This document shows positions 61,246 through 64,000 of a stretch of DNA of 64,000 bases, piece after piece; position 1 is the stretch's first letter; each line of letters begins with the position of its first letter. Below the pieces are notes generated by a model. That model saw only the letters and a program-made list of their open reading frames with translations. It did no database searches and was not told the DNA's origin. Made by a program: the position numbers and the translations under genes. Source of the stretch: Antilocapra americana (Eukaryota; Chordata; Mammalia; Artiodactyla; Antilocapridae); assembly GCA_007570785.1 (NCBI GenBank), contig ML664161.1, positions 18,291,856 through 18,355,855 on the forward strand. The letters are read 5' to 3'.

Positions 61246-64000
61246 GCTCTCATTTTCTTTTGCCTGTTGTCTTCACGTATGAGTGGCTCTGTTCCAGTGA
61301 GTATCACACTGTTCCAGCTTTTCTTAGAAGATGTCATATTAGAGGGAATTTAAAACAGTTTTTAGTAATAAAAAGAGGCTGAAAAACTGATTTTGCTTGA
61401 TATTAATAGAATATGGTATATAGGTCTACATAAAATTTACTTCATCAGCTTGATCTCTGAACTTTTTTTTTTTTTCAAACCACACACACAGGGAAATTTT
61501 TATAATTGCTTGTGAGACAATGGTGAATCATCTTATTACTACTGAGTCAACTCACCAGAACTGGAAGAAAGATGAGTAAGGGCTCATCAGAGCTGATTCC
61601 AGCATTCCTCAGAAGTCTAGAAGTTCTTTGGATTGATTTATTTTCCTATTCTCCCTTTGAGCCAGAGATAGTCTTGGGGATAGAACTGCATAGTCTGGGT
61701 TGCCTACTCAGAGGCTAAGTGTGCTTAGGCTTAGTTGTCCAATGTGTAAAAAAAATAAAAAATTGCTTAAGTCAGTGAAAAACTAGATTAGCTACACATG
61801 TTGTTTGAAAGAATTATTAATTTAGTCAAAACAATTATCAAACAATTACCAAGTACCCCCTATAGACCACACCAGGAATAGTAAAAATTACCTAAATATT
61901 CTTAAATGTGTCATAACATGTACTGAATTGATAAAAACACACAAAAAAAGAGCATATAAAAGACAGAAGTTGAAAAGTTTGTAAGTGCACCCTGCCTGTA
62001 TCTACAACATGATGATTCACTCAACTTTTCTTCCTCTACCACTATCTCCTCTCTCTCCCAATTATGGCTGTGTTACTTGACTATGAGCTCTCAAAATCTA
62101 ACTATACAAGGGTTCTCCTCCAACTTATCTTTAGGGGCATAGAAGAATTCAATTCTATGAAAAAAAAAAAATCCATGCACTTCGTTGGGCAAGTTTTCTT
62201 CCCTTATAAAGGAGGCAAGACCATTTCTAAGTGCTGCAGGTAATTTCAACTCCAAAAGTTGGTTTAGCACACTGTAGACATAGCTGATGGTAATAGGCCA
62301 AGTACTTAGTTAACTTTGGGATGTCTCAGGTAAAGAAAAGCTGGTGAAAGAAGCTTTCCTTTAAAACATTTTTTTTTTCCTATAGGAAGCCTTTCACATC
62401 CTGTCATTATATTATAAACCAGTTTCTTATGTACACCTTCAGTGTTAGACATTGACCGTGTAGGAAAGGAGACAAAACATTATCAAGTAAAAGCCAATGG
62501 TGCCTCTTAAATATTAATAAGCAATTTTAAAAGTTTAATCTTTTTGAGAAGGGAGACTTTAGCTACTTCACAGAAAACACTCCAGTTTGTAAATTAACAA
62601 TCTAATATATTTCGTATTTGCAGCATGATTTAGTAGGTTTTTTTGTTTTTTTTCCTTGATCAAATTCCCTTTAAGTTACTGGGACTTATGTCTGAATAAT
62701 TACTTTAGAATTGGACCCAACATAGATTTCTGAATTGGCAAATTCTAGATACTGGGTGAATAGTTTCGTTGTCTCTGTATCAGGTGGAAAAGGGAGAGGT
62801 GAAACCTCATAGCTTCGGAAACTAACATACGTTTTAGTTCTGTCTGCCAGGCAGTTGGACTTCCACAGAACACAAGGAAACTACCTTGTGGGGGCTACAC
62901 GTTGTTACTTGGAAAAGTGACTCTGACATCCACAAAATCCCGAGAATTATCCTGAAAATCTATTTTCAGAAAAAACAACCCTTTAGTCAGCTGCCCTACC
63001 AATACAGGTGGTCTCTCAGGCAGCTTTTTTCTGTGTGAACAAATGGACAAGTGGAGGAATCTGACTGTTCCATTAGCGAATAAGCTGCTTTTGTGGAAAA
63101 ATGCAAACCGGATTAAGGCTGGATTTTCTAAGAAAGAGGATAGGATCTAAGACCTGGAGATTGGTATTTGGTTTTGACGTCCCCAATCCCCTTTTAGCAA
63201 TTGGTCCAGTAGATGACAGTAGATCTGGAAAGGAAGTCTAGCCAACTCTCATCTCCCTGAGAGGAGGCCCTGAACCTGGTACCAAGGGAAGCCTGGATAG
63301 GCTTGAGCGTTAAGGGTTTGGCAGGGCTGGACCAGGGCAAAACTATGAAGAAGGGAAAGCTTGACTTTTCAGGTGCTCTATCACTCCCAATGCAGGCATC
63401 CAGGAATGTGGGGGAACCACAACTGTCATTTCCTACCTGAGCCTGAAGTATTTGGTTGAGATCCAGATTTCAAAAGACACAAGAAAATCATAAAACAATA
63501 AAACTCAACAATTTATGTGCTTACTTGCTATTATAAAGATAGCAGAATTGCAGACAACTTGGAATATTCATTAAAGAATAAAGACAATGAATTACTCTCC
63601 ATATGTCACTCAGAGATAAATGACTTATTAGCTTTTTTGATTATTGTTTTTATATTATATGTCACACACATTTTGGGTGGGGGAGCATTACAGTTGACCA
63701 TTAAGATTATTTTCTACTCTTCTCCCCATTAAGATTTATTCATTCTAATCTTATTCCTTTAAGATCTTGTTGAATGCCAGAGGTACAGTCAGTTCTTTTG
63801 TAACATGGTCTATATGCACCCCTGAGAATATCCATGATCTGCATAAATGCACAATAAAAAGCATAGAATTTATGGGATAATGAGATTAAAGGGACAGGAC
63901 TCAAAAGCTTTGTCAGTAAAGATAAGAACTTATAAAGATAAGAACTTAATAAAAGTTGTACCATGTCAAATGGTTATGACATTCATAAATATTAAAATAT
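61246..64000. other. Unassigned sequence, 2.75 kb, repeat-poor
   Basis: I recognise no SINE, LINE or LTR and no exon here. It has T or A tracts near 61463-61474, 62160-62171 and 62369, and a perfect 16-bp tandem pair at 63917-63948. This is the longest stretch in the window without a recognisable repeat. Confidence 0.45.
63917..63948 (+). repeat. Perfect 16-bp tandem duplication
   Basis: The unit 'taaagataagaactta' occurs twice head to tail without a mismatch, suggesting a recent slippage or duplication. Confidence 0.9.

Overview
The window reads as nuclear DNA of a ruminant, most likely a bovid. It carries many copies of BovB (an RTE-class LINE), Bov-tA and Bov-A2 SINEs whose 3' ends are copied from BovB, and tRNA-derived CHR-type SINEs seen across whales, hippos and ruminants. 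Beneath these lie older mammalian repeats: L2, MIR, L1M, MLT1 LTRs and a Tigger DNA transposon. I see no CpG island, no recognisable host exon, no tRNA or rRNA gene and no CRISPR. Nearly every long open reading frame falls inside a transposon or its antisense, so the window is best read as intergenic or intronic.

Layout. 0-5.4 kb: mostly unassigned sequence with MIR, an L1M tail and a Tigger transposon (2.0-2.9 kb). 5.8-12.6 kb: a dense SINE/BovB cluster, including a BovB split by a Bov-A2. 12.6-16 kb: two L2 copies, one split by a Bov-tA with an 11-bp target duplication. 16-28.8 kb: scattered SINEs, an MLT1 LTR split by a Bov-tA, and an old L1 ORF2 fragment (21.3-22.2 kb). 27.9-28.3 kb: a Bov-tA bracketed by an unusually long (~79 bp) direct repeat. 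31.7 kb: a small polyadenylated retrocopy with a perfect 12-bp target duplication. 32.8-39.3 kb: more SINEs, L2 and an L1M 3' end. 39.86-42.98 kb: a nearly full-length BovB whose 5' half is inverted, flanked by an 11-bp target duplication, matching twin priming. 49.2-51.3 kb: a 5'-truncated BovB on the opposite strand. 51.3-64 kb: no Bov-tA or Bov-A2 SINE at all, only older repeats and long unassigned stretches.

No set of genes works together here. The only protein information is broken: apurinic-type endonuclease and reverse transcriptase remnants of BovB, the linker ahead of reverse transcriptase in L1, and part of a pogo/Tigger transposase. BovB is the known source of the machinery that mobilises Bov-tA and Bov-A2, so the window holds both the engine (dead copies) and its parasites. 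I did not find a convincing new biological system. The items most worth a second look are the twin-primed BovB, the long SINE-flanking duplication, the BovB plus Bov-tA composite that shares one target duplication, the retrocopy at 31.7 kb and the SINE-free last 12.7 kb. Repeat family names come from recognition of consensus features, not from a database search; boundaries are good to roughly 5-20 bp unless a target duplication fixes them.
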